Origin: Actinomycetes bacterium
GTDB lineage: Bacteria > Actinomycetota > Acidimicrobiia > Acidimicrobiales > Microtrichaceae
DNA: 16,620 nucleotides
Direction of reading: 5' to 3'
Assembly (NCBI GenBank): GCA_023389745.1
Contig: JAEWED010000046.1
Span: 1 to 16,620 of the forward strand
In this document: piece after piece, positions 1-6,054 of the stretch
Layout: every line of letters starts with the position of its first letter
Position numbering within the stretch: position 1 is the first letter of the stretch
Notes under the pieces: model-generated
Databases searched by the model: none
Told to the model about the DNA's origin: nothing
What the model saw: the letters and a program-made list of their open reading frames with translations, nothing else
Translations under genes and position numbers: made by a program

Positions 1-158
1 GTGCGACGGAGGTGTCGAAGATCTTCAACGTGACGTTGGTGAACGACACGGTCGGGGAGTCGGCTGAGACGTTCTCGTTGAACGGTGCGGTGGTGTCGGG
101 TCCGTTGGTCGAGGAGCTGCAGTCCTCGGCGACGGGCACGATCCTCGACAACGACTGA
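1..158 (+). CDS. C-terminal end of a Calx-beta domain surface protein (partial)
   Basis: The reading frame is open from base 3 to a TGA at 156-158 and gives the last 51 residues of a protein that begins outside the window. It contains KIFNVTLVND and ends in ATGTILDND. This is the usual end of a Calx-beta repeat, whose last strands read F-x-V-x-L and G-T-I-x-D-D and whose acidic residues bind calcium in family members. Such repeats occur in large secreted or surface adhesion-type bacterial proteins. The gene ends with its last repeat: there is no sorting signal or membrane anchor after it. Codon choice leans to G-ending codons, with three TTG leucines, unlike the C-ending bias of the genes that follow. 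A hairpin terminator lies 22 bases downstream. The fold is assigned from a short tail only; total length and number of repeats are unknown. Confidence 0.7.
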   Translation, partial: ATEVSKIFNVTLVNDTVGESAETFSLNGAVVSGPLVEELQSSATGTILDND

Positions 159-180
159 CACGTCGTACCGGGTGCGTTCT

Positions 181-212
181 GGAGGGGGCCGGCGACAGCG
201 CCGACCCCCTCC
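181..212 (+). terminator. Strong stem-loop terminator after the Calx-beta gene
   Basis: GGAGGGGG (181-188) pairs with CCCCCTCC (205-212). After one C/A mismatch, CGGCG (190-194) pairs with CGCCG (199-203) around a 4-base ACAG loop, giving 13 GC-rich pairs. No T-run follows, as is common for actinobacterial terminators. Its position 22 bases after a stop codon and before a new gene supports termination. Confidence 0.7.
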
Positions 213-230
213 GACGCGCCATGGCTCCGG

Positions 231-236
231 TAGCTT
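231..236 (+). promoter_or_regulatory. Possible -10 element for the polymerase-like gene
   Basis: TAGCTT fits the actinobacterial TANNNT -10 pattern and is preceded by GG. It lies between the terminator and the ATG at 273 and would give a 5' leader of about 30 nt that contains the GAGGCG ribosome site. No convincing -35 is visible, so this is tentative. Confidence 0.3.
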
Positions 237-272
237 CCGTGCTCCCGGGGTCGACGGTCGTCGAGGCGAACG

Positions 273-1664
273 ATGGATGAGTCATCGGACAGGTTGATAG
301 TGCTCGCCGGCACCGCTGCGGTCGCCGTGGTGCTGGCCGCAGCAGCGCTCGCGTTGAACCGGATCAGCTACAACATCGCCGTCGGCATCGTGGTCGCGGT
401 CGTGATCGTCGTGGCCTCGGTGCCCGTCTTCCGGCGCCTCGCGGACGCCGACGAGGACCCCCGACTGCTGTGGGTGCTCCTCGCGGCGCTCGTCGCGAAG
501 CTCGTCTTCTCGGTGCTGCGCTACTGGATGGTCAACCGGCTCTACGGCGGTGGCGGCGACTCGAACCGGTACGCGGACGACGGCTGGCTGTTCGCCCAAG
601 AGGTGCGTGCGGGGGACTGGTTCCCCGCCATCGACTCGATCGACTCGGTGGTCGACTCGACGCGGCGGGTGATCAAGCTCACCGGCTACCTGTTCGTGAT
701 CACCGGTCGCAGCCTCTTCGCCGGGTTCTTCGTCTACTCCTGGCTGGCGTTCTGGGGCTGTCTGCTGTGCGTGCGCGGCGCGCAACGGGCGTTCCCGGAG
801 ATCGACCGGCGCCGCTACTTGTACCTCGTCATGTTCTGGCCCTCACTCCTGTTCTGGCCGAGCTCGATCGGCAAGGACGCCCTGATGGTGTGCTTCCTGG
901 GCGTGGCCACCTACGGCGCGTGTGCGCTGCTCGCGCCACGTGCGCGTCCGTGGGGCATCCTGCCGTTCGGGATCGGTGTCGTCGGCATGCTGCTCATCCG
1001 CTCCCACGTCGCGCTCATGGCCGTGCTCGCAGTGGCGCTGGCCGTCACGTTCGCGTTCATCGGCGGCTCGCGAGCGGACGCCGCACGGGGAAGAGGCCGC
1101 GCCGCTCGCCTGGTCGGGCTCGTGGTCGTCGTGGTCCTGGCCTCGGTGGCGGCGACCCAGACCACCAGGTTCTTCTCCGACGAGGCCGGCCAGACGACCA
1201 GTCACTCCGACGCGCTCCAGCTCACCCGCGAACGGACGCAGAAGGGCGGCTCCAGCTTCGAGCCAGTCATTGTGTCATCGCCTCTCCAACTCCCGGCGGC
1301 GACGGTGTCGGTGCTGTTCCGCCCCTTCCCCTGGGAGGCCGACAGCGTCGGCTCCCTGATCTCGGCCGGCGAAGCGGCGCTGATCGGCGTGCTCGTCGTC
1401 GCGTCCTGGCGGCGGCTGCGGCGCTGGCCGGGCTCGGCGTGGCGTCGGCAGATCCTGATCTTCGGGGCCGTGTACTCCCTGATGTTCGTCGTGGCGTTCT
1501 CGAGCATCGCCAACGCCGGCATCCTCGCCCGGCAGCGCAGCCAGATGCTGCCGCTGTTCTTCCTCGCGTTCGCCGTGCCGGCGACGCGCTGGTGGCGTGA
1601 ACGCCCCGCCGAGGACGCGGGCCAGATCGAGCGCGAGCACCCCGATCCGCTCGGCGCGAGGTGA
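273..1664 (+). CDS. Polytopic membrane protein, probable exopolysaccharide polymerase-like
   Basis: 463 residues with about ten hydrophobic segments, for example around 8-28, 34-53, 64-84, 147-167, 183-221, 227-264, 279-295, 364-378 and 393-438. A polar loop carries GGGGDSNRY (92-100). Further motifs are WPSSIGKDA (195-203), RPFPWEA (350-356) and ARQRSQMLP (419-427). I recognise the GD-x-x-x-Y loop, the S-x-GKDA segment and the Arg-rich last-helix motif as typical of uncharacterised polymerase-like membrane proteins in polysaccharide loci, but I cannot name a family with certainty. The ATG at 273 is preceded by GAGGCG. The neighbouring Wzz/BY-kinase gene, 55 bases downstream, supports a role in assembling a surface polysaccharide at the cytoplasmic membrane. 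It could instead be a lipid-linked sugar glycosyltransferase of the GT-C fold. Confidence 0.6.
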   Translation: MDESSDRLIVLAGTAAVAVVLAAAALALNRISYNIAVGIVVAVVIVVASVPVFRRLADADEDPRLLWVLLAALVAKLVFSVLRYWMVNRLYGGGGDSNRYADDGWLFAQEVRAGDWFPAIDSIDSVVDSTRRVIKLTGYLFVITGRSLFAGFFVYSWLAFWGCLLCVRGAQRAFPEIDRRRYLYLVMFWPSLLFWPSSIGKDALMVCFLGVATYGACALLAPRARPWGILPFGIGVVGMLLIRSHVALMAVLAVALAVTFAFIGGSRADAARGRGRAARLVGLVVVVVLASVAATQTTRFFSDEAGQTTSHSDALQLTRERTQKGGSSFEPVIVSSPLQLPAATVSVLFRPFPWEADSVGSLISAGEAALIGVLVVASWRRLRRWPGSAWRRQILIFGAVYSLMFVVAFSSIANAGILARQRSQMLPLFFLAFAVPATRWWRERPAEDAGQIEREHPDPLGAR

Positions 1665-1686
1665 GGGGCACCGGGGTGTGCGTCGG

Positions 1687-1692
1687 TAGCCT
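1687..1692 (+). promoter_or_regulatory. Possible -10 element upstream of the Wzz/kinase gene
   Basis: TAGCCT, preceded by TCGG, fits TANNNT. It ends seven bases before a GTG at 1700, the spacing expected if transcription starts at or next to that codon. No good -35 is seen. The downstream gene may equally be read through from the polymerase-like gene. Confidence 0.3.
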
Positions 1693-1699
1693 GAACGCC

Positions 1700-1723
1700 G
1701 TGAGCCCACGGGAAGCACGATGA
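1700..1723 (+). CDS. Candidate seven-residue leader peptide overlapping the Wzz/kinase start
   Basis: GTG at 1700 opens a frame of seven codons (VSPREAR, first residue read as Met) that ends in TGA at 1721-1723. The stop overlaps the ATG of the next gene in an ATGA junction. GGGAAG, the ribosome site of the next gene, lies inside it. The arrangement would allow a leaderless mini-ORF to be translated and coupled to the kinase-fusion gene. It is so short that chance is a real alternative. Confidence 0.25.
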   Translation: MSPREAR

Positions 1724-3390
1724 CCAAGTTGCGGGCGGTGCTCCGCAGACGTTGGCCGGTCCTCGCGCTCGGACTCCTGCTCGGGGTGGCGGCCGGAGTG
1801 CTGTCCTCGATCGTCGCGCCCGAGGACGAGGCAACGACCGAGTACAAGGTGCGCCAGCTGATCGTCGCCAACACCGCCGCGCCCCGCTCCGGCGGCGTCG
1901 AACAGGACGCCCTGCGTGTGACGAGGGGAGAGGTCGCCCGGGTGGCCGCTGCGACCCTCGGCGTCGAGGACCCCACGGCGGTCTCGTCGAAGGTCTCCGC
2001 CACTGCGGACCCAGAGACCGGCACGATCGAGGTCGCCTCGAAGGACGCCGACCCGGAGCAGGCTTCCCTGCGGGTCACCGCGTTCGTCGACGCGTTCATC
2101 GAGGTCGTGAACGGCGATCTCACCGGCGAGCAGGACCTGCGCCTGCGGGAGCTGCAGCAACAGGTCGACGACGCGCGGGCCGAGCTGACCGCGTTCGACG
2201 CCGCCAATCCGGATGTCCGCAACCAGGGCCTCGGTTCGACGCCGTTCCTGGTCGAGGAGCGTTCCAGGCTGCAACAGACCCTCGAGCAGGCCGAGCAGCA
2301 GCTGCGTGCCGAACGGCTCAACGCACAGCGCTCGTTGCCGTACTCGACGCTGGGCACCGACGCGCCCGAACAGGTCGACGACGAGCTGCTCCCGGTGCCG
2401 ACCGGTGCGCCGTTCCGCGCCGTCCTGCTCGGACTGCTGGGCCTCGCCCTCGCAGCCGCCGTCGTGATCGTGGTCGAACGTCTCGTGCCGAGGATCGACA
2501 CCCGTGACGAGCTGATCGCTGCGGTGGAGCTCCCGGTGCTCGCCGAGGTGGGGCGTTTCTCGAGTCGCAAGCTGCCCAGGTCACCCGACGGGACCCTCCG
2601 CCTCGAGGGCCCCTGGGCCGAGCCGTACCGTCGCATCCGGTCGGCGCTGCAGTTCATGCACGCGGGAGCCTCCGGCCAGGGCGGCGCCCGGGTGTTCATG
2701 ATCACGTCGCCCTCGCCGTCCGAGGGCAAGTCGACCACCACCGCGGTGACCGCCCTGGCGCTCGCCGAGACGGGCGAGCGGACCCTGGTCGTCGGCGGCG
2801 ACTTCCGTCGGCCGTCGGTGCACGAGCTCCTCGGCGTGAGCCCCGTGCCGGGGATCCGCGAGCACGCTCGGCTCGACGTGGCGCGACCGAGCACCGATCA
2901 GATCGTGCACCCGACCTCGCACGAGCACCTGTTCGTCGCGCCGAGCGGCGCACCGGGCAAGGAGGTCGCCGGGCTCGCCGAGGCTGCCCGCTCGCTGGTG
3001 ACCGAGGCCGTGGCCGAGGGCGCGACGGTGGTCATCGACACCAGCCCGGTCGAGGTGGCGAACGACGCCATCGACCTGCTGGCCGTCGTGGACGAGGTCG
3101 TGGTCGTGGTTCGCTCCGGGCGGACGACCGTGCGTGCGTTGCAGCACACCATCGAACAGCTCCGGCTCCACGGCGCCAGCGTCATGGGCACCGCCCTCAT
3201 CGGCACGCCGGGGCTCGCGAAGCAGCAGTACTACTACGAGGGCTACTACAGCGACGCCGGATGGGTGAACGGATCACCCGGCCCCGACGGGCCCCTGTTC
3301 CCCGAGCCGGAGCCCGGCTCCGCACCGGACAGGGCGAGCACAGGGGTAGCGGCGACGCCGCCGCCCTTCAGGGGCGAGTTCTCGGGCTGA
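1720..3390 (+). CDS. Wzz-type chain-length regulator fused to a BY-kinase-like ATPase
   Basis: 556 residues. A first membrane segment (about 12-31), an extracytoplasmic Wzz-like region with a Gln/Glu-rich helical stretch (about 140-205) and a second membrane segment (about 234-252) precede a cytoplasmic P-loop domain. Walker A is SPSEGKSTT (332-340) and Walker B is VVIDTSP (437-443). A tyrosine cluster, YYYEGYY (504-510), lies near the C-terminus. This is the fused layout of Wzc-like polysaccharide co-polymerases, which set chain length and autophosphorylate on C-terminal tyrosines. The Walker A' motif reads VVGGDFRRP (357-365): the first of the two usual aspartates is glycine, so kinase activity may be reduced. 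The ATG is preceded by GGGAAG. The polymerase-like gene lies just upstream. A plain ParA-like ATPase is less likely because of the Wzz half. Confidence 0.88.
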   Translation: MTKLRAVLRRRWPVLALGLLLGVAAGVLSSIVAPEDEATTEYKVRQLIVANTAAPRSGGVEQDALRVTRGEVARVAAATLGVEDPTAVSSKVSATADPETGTIEVASKDADPEQASLRVTAFVDAFIEVVNGDLTGEQDLRLRELQQQVDDARAELTAFDAANPDVRNQGLGSTPFLVEERSRLQQTLEQAEQQLRAERLNAQRSLPYSTLGTDAPEQVDDELLPVPTGAPFRAVLLGLLGLALAAAVVIVVERLVPRIDTRDELIAAVELPVLAEVGRFSSRKLPRSPDGTLRLEGPWAEPYRRIRSALQFMHAGASGQGGARVFMITSPSPSEGKSTTTAVTALALAETGERTLVVGGDFRRPSVHELLGVSPVPGIREHARLDVARPSTDQIVHPTSHEHLFVAPSGAPGKEVAGLAEAARSLVTEAVAEGATVVIDTSPVEVANDAIDLLAVVDEVVVVVRSGRTTVRALQHTIEQLRLHGASVMGTALIGTPGLAKQQYYYEGYYSDAGWVNGSPGPDGPLFPEPEPGSAPDRASTGVAATPPPFRGEFSG

Positions 3391-3405
3391 TCCTCAGCAA
3401 CCGAG
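3381..3405. terminator. Bidirectional hairpin built over two convergent stop codons
   Basis: CTCGG-GCTGA (3381-3390) pairs with TCAGC (3394-3398) and CCGAG (3401-3405), with a 3-base TCC loop and a 2-base AA bulge. The loop-proximal pairs are the plus-strand TGA (3388-3390) and the minus-strand TGA (3394-3396) themselves. It reads as a stem on both strands and is the only candidate terminator between the two convergent genes, which are three bases apart. No T-run is present on either side. Confidence 0.55.
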
Positions 3406-4224
3406 CGCCGAGGTGATGTCCGCCGGCAGCTCCAGCTCCAGGCACGGGCTGTCGTCGCCGAGGGTCGCGAGCGTCCAGCCCGAGGGATCCTGACGGACCA
3501 CGGCGATCAGGCCGCTCGAGGTGCGAGCCGCCACCAGGTTGTTGATGCAGCGGACGTCGCCGAACCGCTCGTCGCCGACGACGCGACGGATCTCCGGCGT
3601 GTCGAGGACCGCGGAGAACTCCGCGTCGGTGATCGCGCAGCTCGACTCCGGGGGAACGCTCACGAGCGGGATCGAGTCGGTGGGCCCCGGCGTGGCACCG
3701 TCGTCCGGATCGTCGACGCCCCCTCCCTCCGGATCGTCGGGCCCCGCGGACCCCGGGCCGGTGCCCGACGGGGCGCCGCCCGCGTCGCCGCCCCCGTTGC
3801 CGTCGCGGGCGCCCGCTCCTCGGTCCGACTCCGACGCCGCTCCCGTCCCCGATGATCCGTCCGCGCTCCCATCGGCGGCCCCGTCCGCGTCGGCTCCGTC
3901 CGCGCCGGCCCGGTCCGGGTCGACGTCGCGGCCCGCCGCTGCCTCCGACGAACCCGGGCGCGTCGACGAGGTGTCCCCGGCACCGTTGGAGCTGCGCGAA
4001 CCGATCAGCCATGCGAGCACCACGACCGCCACGACCGCGACCGCGGCGATCAGCAACCTGCCGCCCGTCCACCGGGGGCGGGACGCGCCCGACCGGGTCG
4101 GGCTGACCTTGCCCCACACCGGCTCGCTCGAGGTGACGCCGTGCCACCCCTCGTCGTCCCAGAGGCGAAATCGCCCGCCGACACGCGGATCGGGGTACCA
4201 CCCCGGTCGTCGGTCCTCGTGCAT
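3394..4224 (-). CDS. DUF2510 single-pass membrane protein with a four-cysteine outer domain
   Basis: 276 residues. The N-terminus RPGWYPDPR (6-14) followed by RFRLWDDEGWHG (18-29) is a DUF2510 module, a short Trp-rich cytoplasmic motif widespread in Actinobacteria. One membrane helix (about 56-75) follows, then a roughly 110-residue low-complexity linker rich in Asp, Gly, Ala, Ser and Pro (78-187), and a compact C-terminal domain of about 85 residues. All four cysteines lie in that domain (196, 226, 261, 276), the last being the final residue, so two disulfides outside the membrane are possible. The ATG at 4224 is chosen because GGAGGGGA sits 8-9 bases upstream on this strand and DUF2510 begins at once; an upstream extension to 4377 is possible but runs through the promoter. 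The function is not known. It diverges from the nuo operon and converges with the Wzz/kinase gene. Confidence 0.8.
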   Translation of the reverse strand: MHEDRRPGWYPDPRVGGRFRLWDDEGWHGVTSSEPVWGKVSPTRSGASRPRWTGGRLLIAAVAVVAVVVLAWLIGSRSSNGAGDTSSTRPGSSEAAAGRDVDPDRAGADGADADGAADGSADGSSGTGAASESDRGAGARDGNGGGDAGGAPSGTGPGSAGPDDPEGGGVDDPDDGATPGPTDSIPLVSVPPESSCAITDAEFSAVLDTPEIRRVVGDERFGDVRCINNLVAARTSSGLIAVVRQDPSGWTLATLGDDSPCLELELPADITSALGC

Positions 4225-4263
4225 CGATCCGGTCCCCTCCGGCGCAGGATCGGCCCTGTCGCG

Positions 4264-4279
4264 CCGGGCGGAAGCCCGG
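4264..4279 (-). other. Small stem-loop in the leader of the DUF2510 gene
   Basis: CCGGGC (4264-4269) and GCCCGG (4274-4279) form a perfect six-pair stem with a four-base loop. It falls just downstream of the predicted minus-strand start site and upstream of the ribosome site, so it would be in the mRNA leader. In GC-rich DNA such a stem can arise by chance. Confidence 0.3.
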
Positions 4280-4288
4280 TCACGAAAA

Positions 4289-4318
4289 ACTGTAGGAAGC
4301 AAGCACCCGTAATGTCGA
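4289..4318 (-). promoter_or_regulatory. Promoter of the DUF2510 gene
   Basis: Read on the minus strand, TCGACA (4318-4313) and TACAGT (4294-4289) are separated by 18 bases. They match the -35 consensus TTGACA at five of six positions and the -10 TATAAT at four of six. The local drop in GC content around 4281-4315 is unusual for this window. The predicted leader is about 58 nt. Confidence 0.6.
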
Positions 4319-4337
4319 CCGGGCAGATCTACCGGGT

Positions 4338-4367
4338 CGTCCGCCGACGGGGTGCCGTCGGCCGACG
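4338..4367. promoter_or_regulatory. 12-bp dyad between divergent promoters, candidate operator
   Basis: GCCGACGG (4343-4350) and CCGTCGGC (4355-4362) are perfect inverted copies around GGTG. One C/C mismatch outward, CGTC (4338-4341) pairs with GACG (4364-4367). It lies upstream of both the minus-strand -35 and the proposed nuoA -35, so neither transcript would contain it. That favours a protein-binding dyad over an RNA hairpin. No known consensus is recognised. Confidence 0.4.
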
Positions 4368-4393
4368 CAGGGGTCACACATCGGCCGCTCGCT

Positions 4394-4423
4394 TTGGTCC
4401 GTCGTCGCGGTGCTGAGTAGTCT
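4394..4423 (+). promoter_or_regulatory. Probable leaderless promoter of the nuo operon
   Basis: TAGTCT (4418-4423) fits TANNNT, and TTGGTC (4394-4399), with an 18-base spacer, is a possible -35. Only eight bases separate the -10 from the nuoA ATG at 4432, and there is no Shine-Dalgarno sequence in that interval. Transcription would therefore start at or within a base or two of the start codon, giving a leaderless mRNA, a common actinobacterial arrangement. Confidence 0.5.
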
Positions 4424-4431
4424 GCCAGCCG

Positions 4432-4809
4432 ATGGCGAACCCGCTCAGCGACTTCCTTCGCTCCTACCTCACCGTCGGGATCTTCGTGGGCCTCAGCTTC
4501 GTGCTGTTCGGCCTGCTGCTGCTCATCTCGTGGGCGCTGCGTCCCGACCGACCCCAGGCCGGCAAGTACGTCTCGTACGAGTCCGGTGTCGACCCCGTGG
4601 GCGACATGTGGTCCCAGAGCCAGGTGCGCTACTACATCTTCGCCCTGCTCTTCGTGATGTTCGACGTCGAGGCCCTCTTCATCTTCCCGTGGGCCACCCG
4701 CCTCGAGGTCTACGGCACGTTCGGTCTCATCGAGATGTTCATCTTCATCTTCGTGCTGGTGCTCGGACTCGTCTACGCCTGGCGCAAGGGGGTCCTCAAG
4801 TGGGCCTAG
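4432..4809 (+). CDS. nuoA: NADH-quinone oxidoreductase subunit A
   Basis: 125 residues, three membrane helices (about 11-35, 66-88, 96-116). This small membrane subunit lies beside NuoH at the quinone cavity of complex I. The loop YESGVDPVGD (49-58) is the mobile TMH1-2 loop. VRYYIFALLFVMFDVEALF (65-83) carries the conserved acidic pair Asp78 and Glu80, equivalent to E. coli Asp79 and Glu81, which shape proton transfer near the quinone site. Length is normal. The ATG has no ribosome site and follows a TANNNT box at the distance expected of a leaderless start. It is the first gene of the operon and overlaps nuoB by 10 bases. Confidence 0.96.
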   Translation: MANPLSDFLRSYLTVGIFVGLSFVLFGLLLLISWALRPDRPQAGKYVSYESGVDPVGDMWSQSQVRYYIFALLFVMFDVEALFIFPWATRLEVYGTFGLIEMFIFIFVLVLGLVYAWRKGVLKWA

Positions 4810-5306
4810 GCCTCATCGAGAGCGGCAAGGCTCCCAAGCCGCTCACGAACCTGCTCAACCTGTCGCGCAAGTACTCCATCTGGGTGTACCAGTGGGGCCT
4901 CGCGTGCTGCGCGATCGAGATGGGTGCGGCGTTCGCGTCGCCCCGCTACGACGTCATGCGCCTGGGTGTGATCCCGCTGCCCGCCGGCCCGCGCCAGACC
5001 GACCTCGTGGTCATCTCCGGCACGGTCACCGACAAGATGGCGCCCGCGGTGCGGCGCCTCTACGAGCAGATGCCCGACCCGAAGTACGTCATCTCGATGG
5101 GTTCCTGCGCGAACTGCGGCGGCCCGTACTGGGACAGCTACTCGGTCACCAAGGGCGTCGACCAGATCATCCCCGTCGACGTCTACGTCCCCGGCTGCCC
5201 GCCTCGTCCCGAGGCCCTGCTCGAGGGCGTCGTGATGCTCCAGGAGCGCATCCAGAAGGAAGACATCTCGGCACGGTGGCGCGGCGCGCCGCTCGTGATG
5301 GAGTGA
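4800..5306 (+). CDS. nuoB: NADH-quinone oxidoreductase subunit B (cluster N2 subunit)
   Basis: 168 residues. This peripheral-arm subunit holds [4Fe-4S] cluster N2, the last electron carrier before quinone. All four ligands are present: the adjacent pair Cys36-Cys37 in WGLACCAIEM, Cys103 in MGSCANCGG and Cys133 in VPGCPPRPE. The GTG at 4800 is chosen because it sits inside the end of nuoA, follows AAGGGGG at the right distance and gives the normal family length; a start at 4410 would prepend 130 residues encoded across nuoA in another frame. The subunit docks between NuoD and NuoH. A seven-base gap leads to nuoC. Confidence 0.96.
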   Translation: MGLGLIESGKAPKPLTNLLNLSRKYSIWVYQWGLACCAIEMGAAFASPRYDVMRLGVIPLPAGPRQTDLVVISGTVTDKMAPAVRRLYEQMPDPKYVISMGSCANCGGPYWDSYSVTKGVDQIIPVDVYVPGCPPRPEALLEGVVMLQERIQKEDISARWRGAPLVME

Positions 5307-5313
5307 CCTGGAC

Positions 5314-6054
5314 ATGAGCGACGAGACCGCCAGCCCCACCGCCGACACCGAGACCGAGGAGCCCGTCGAGACCGACGAGGCCCGCGAAGCGCTGCTCGCC
5401 TCGTTCACCGACGCCCTCGGCGACGCGATCGTCGGGACGCACATCGTGCCGGGCAAGGACCTCTGGATCCGTGTGTCGACCGAGGCCTGGCACGACGCCG
5501 GCCACGTCGCCCGGCACCGGCTGCGCGCCCGCTACTTCGGCTTCCTGTCGATCATCGACTGGATGCCGTCGCCGTACGGCCGCTCCATGGACTCCGAGGT
5601 CGACCGCGCCATCGAGGGCGCCGCCGACTACACCGATCCCGAGGGCCCGTTCGAGACCGGCTACGCCGGCGGCGACACCCGCTTCCAGGCGTTCGCCCGT
5701 GTCGCCAACGTCGGCGAGCCCGGCAACTACTGGGGTGTCACGCTCAAGGCCGACGTCCCCGACGACAGCCTCGAGATCGCCTCGTGGACCGACATCTACG
5801 CCGGTGCCGACTGGCACGAGCGTGAGGCCTGGGAGATGTTCGGCATCTCGTTCGCCGGCCACCCGGGCCTGCGGAACCTGTACCTGCCCGGCGACTTCGA
5901 GGGCAACCCGCTGCGCAAGGACTTCCCGCTGCTGTCGCGGCTCGTGAAGCCGTGGCCCGGCATCGTCGACGTCGAGCCCATGCCGACCGACGAGGACGAG
6001 CCCACCGACGAAGCGGGCGACGCCGCAGCCACCGACGGGGGAGGCGAGTCGTGA
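5314..6054 (+). CDS. nuoC: NADH-quinone oxidoreductase subunit C (30 kDa subunit)
   Basis: 246 residues. It is recognised by the 30-kDa signature WHEREAWEMFGISFAGHP (167-184) followed by LRNLYLPGDFEGNPLRKDFP (186-205). NuoC has no cofactor and braces NuoD and NuoI in the peripheral arm. Compared with short family members this one has an acidic N-terminal extension (1-25), an internal insertion of roughly 35 residues after IDWMPSPYG (about 90-122) and an acidic tail (222-246), all likely solvent exposed. NuoC and NuoD are separate proteins here, not fused as in E. coli. The ATG at 5314 follows a weak GGAG. Its stop codon overlaps the GTG start of nuoD. Confidence 0.93.
   Translation: MSDETASPTADTETEEPVETDEAREALLASFTDALGDAIVGTHIVPGKDLWIRVSTEAWHDAGHVARHRLRARYFGFLSIIDWMPSPYGRSMDSEVDRAIEGAADYTDPEGPFETGYAGGDTRFQAFARVANVGEPGNYWGVTLKADVPDDSLEIASWTDIYAGADWHEREAWEMFGISFAGHPGLRNLYLPGDFEGNPLRKDFPLLSRLVKPWPGIVDVEPMPTDEDEPTDEAGDAAATDGGGES

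Noticed and set aside
1275..2894. 539-codon minus-strand frame opposite the polymerase and Wzz/kinase genes
   Set aside because: Ser/Arg-rich product without domains, crossing two well-supported plus-strand genes and the gap between them.
4318..4336. Direct repeat ACCGGG twice around AGATCT
   Set aside because: Six-base GC-rich repeats are expected by chance here and do not align with either promoter in a telling way.
4576..4590. Serine instead of cysteine in the NuoA loop YESG
   Set aside because: E. coli NuoA also has Ser here (ESGID), so it is normal variation and not a loss of function.
4410..4799. Extended nuoB start at the GTG at 4410
   Set aside because: The added 130 residues are nuoA read in another frame; the GTG at 4800 gives the correct family length and has a ribosome site.
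5952..6050. Extended nuoD start at 5952
   Set aside because: It adds 33 Arg-rich residues from the nuoC coding region; the GTG at 6051 forms the usual stop/start overlap.
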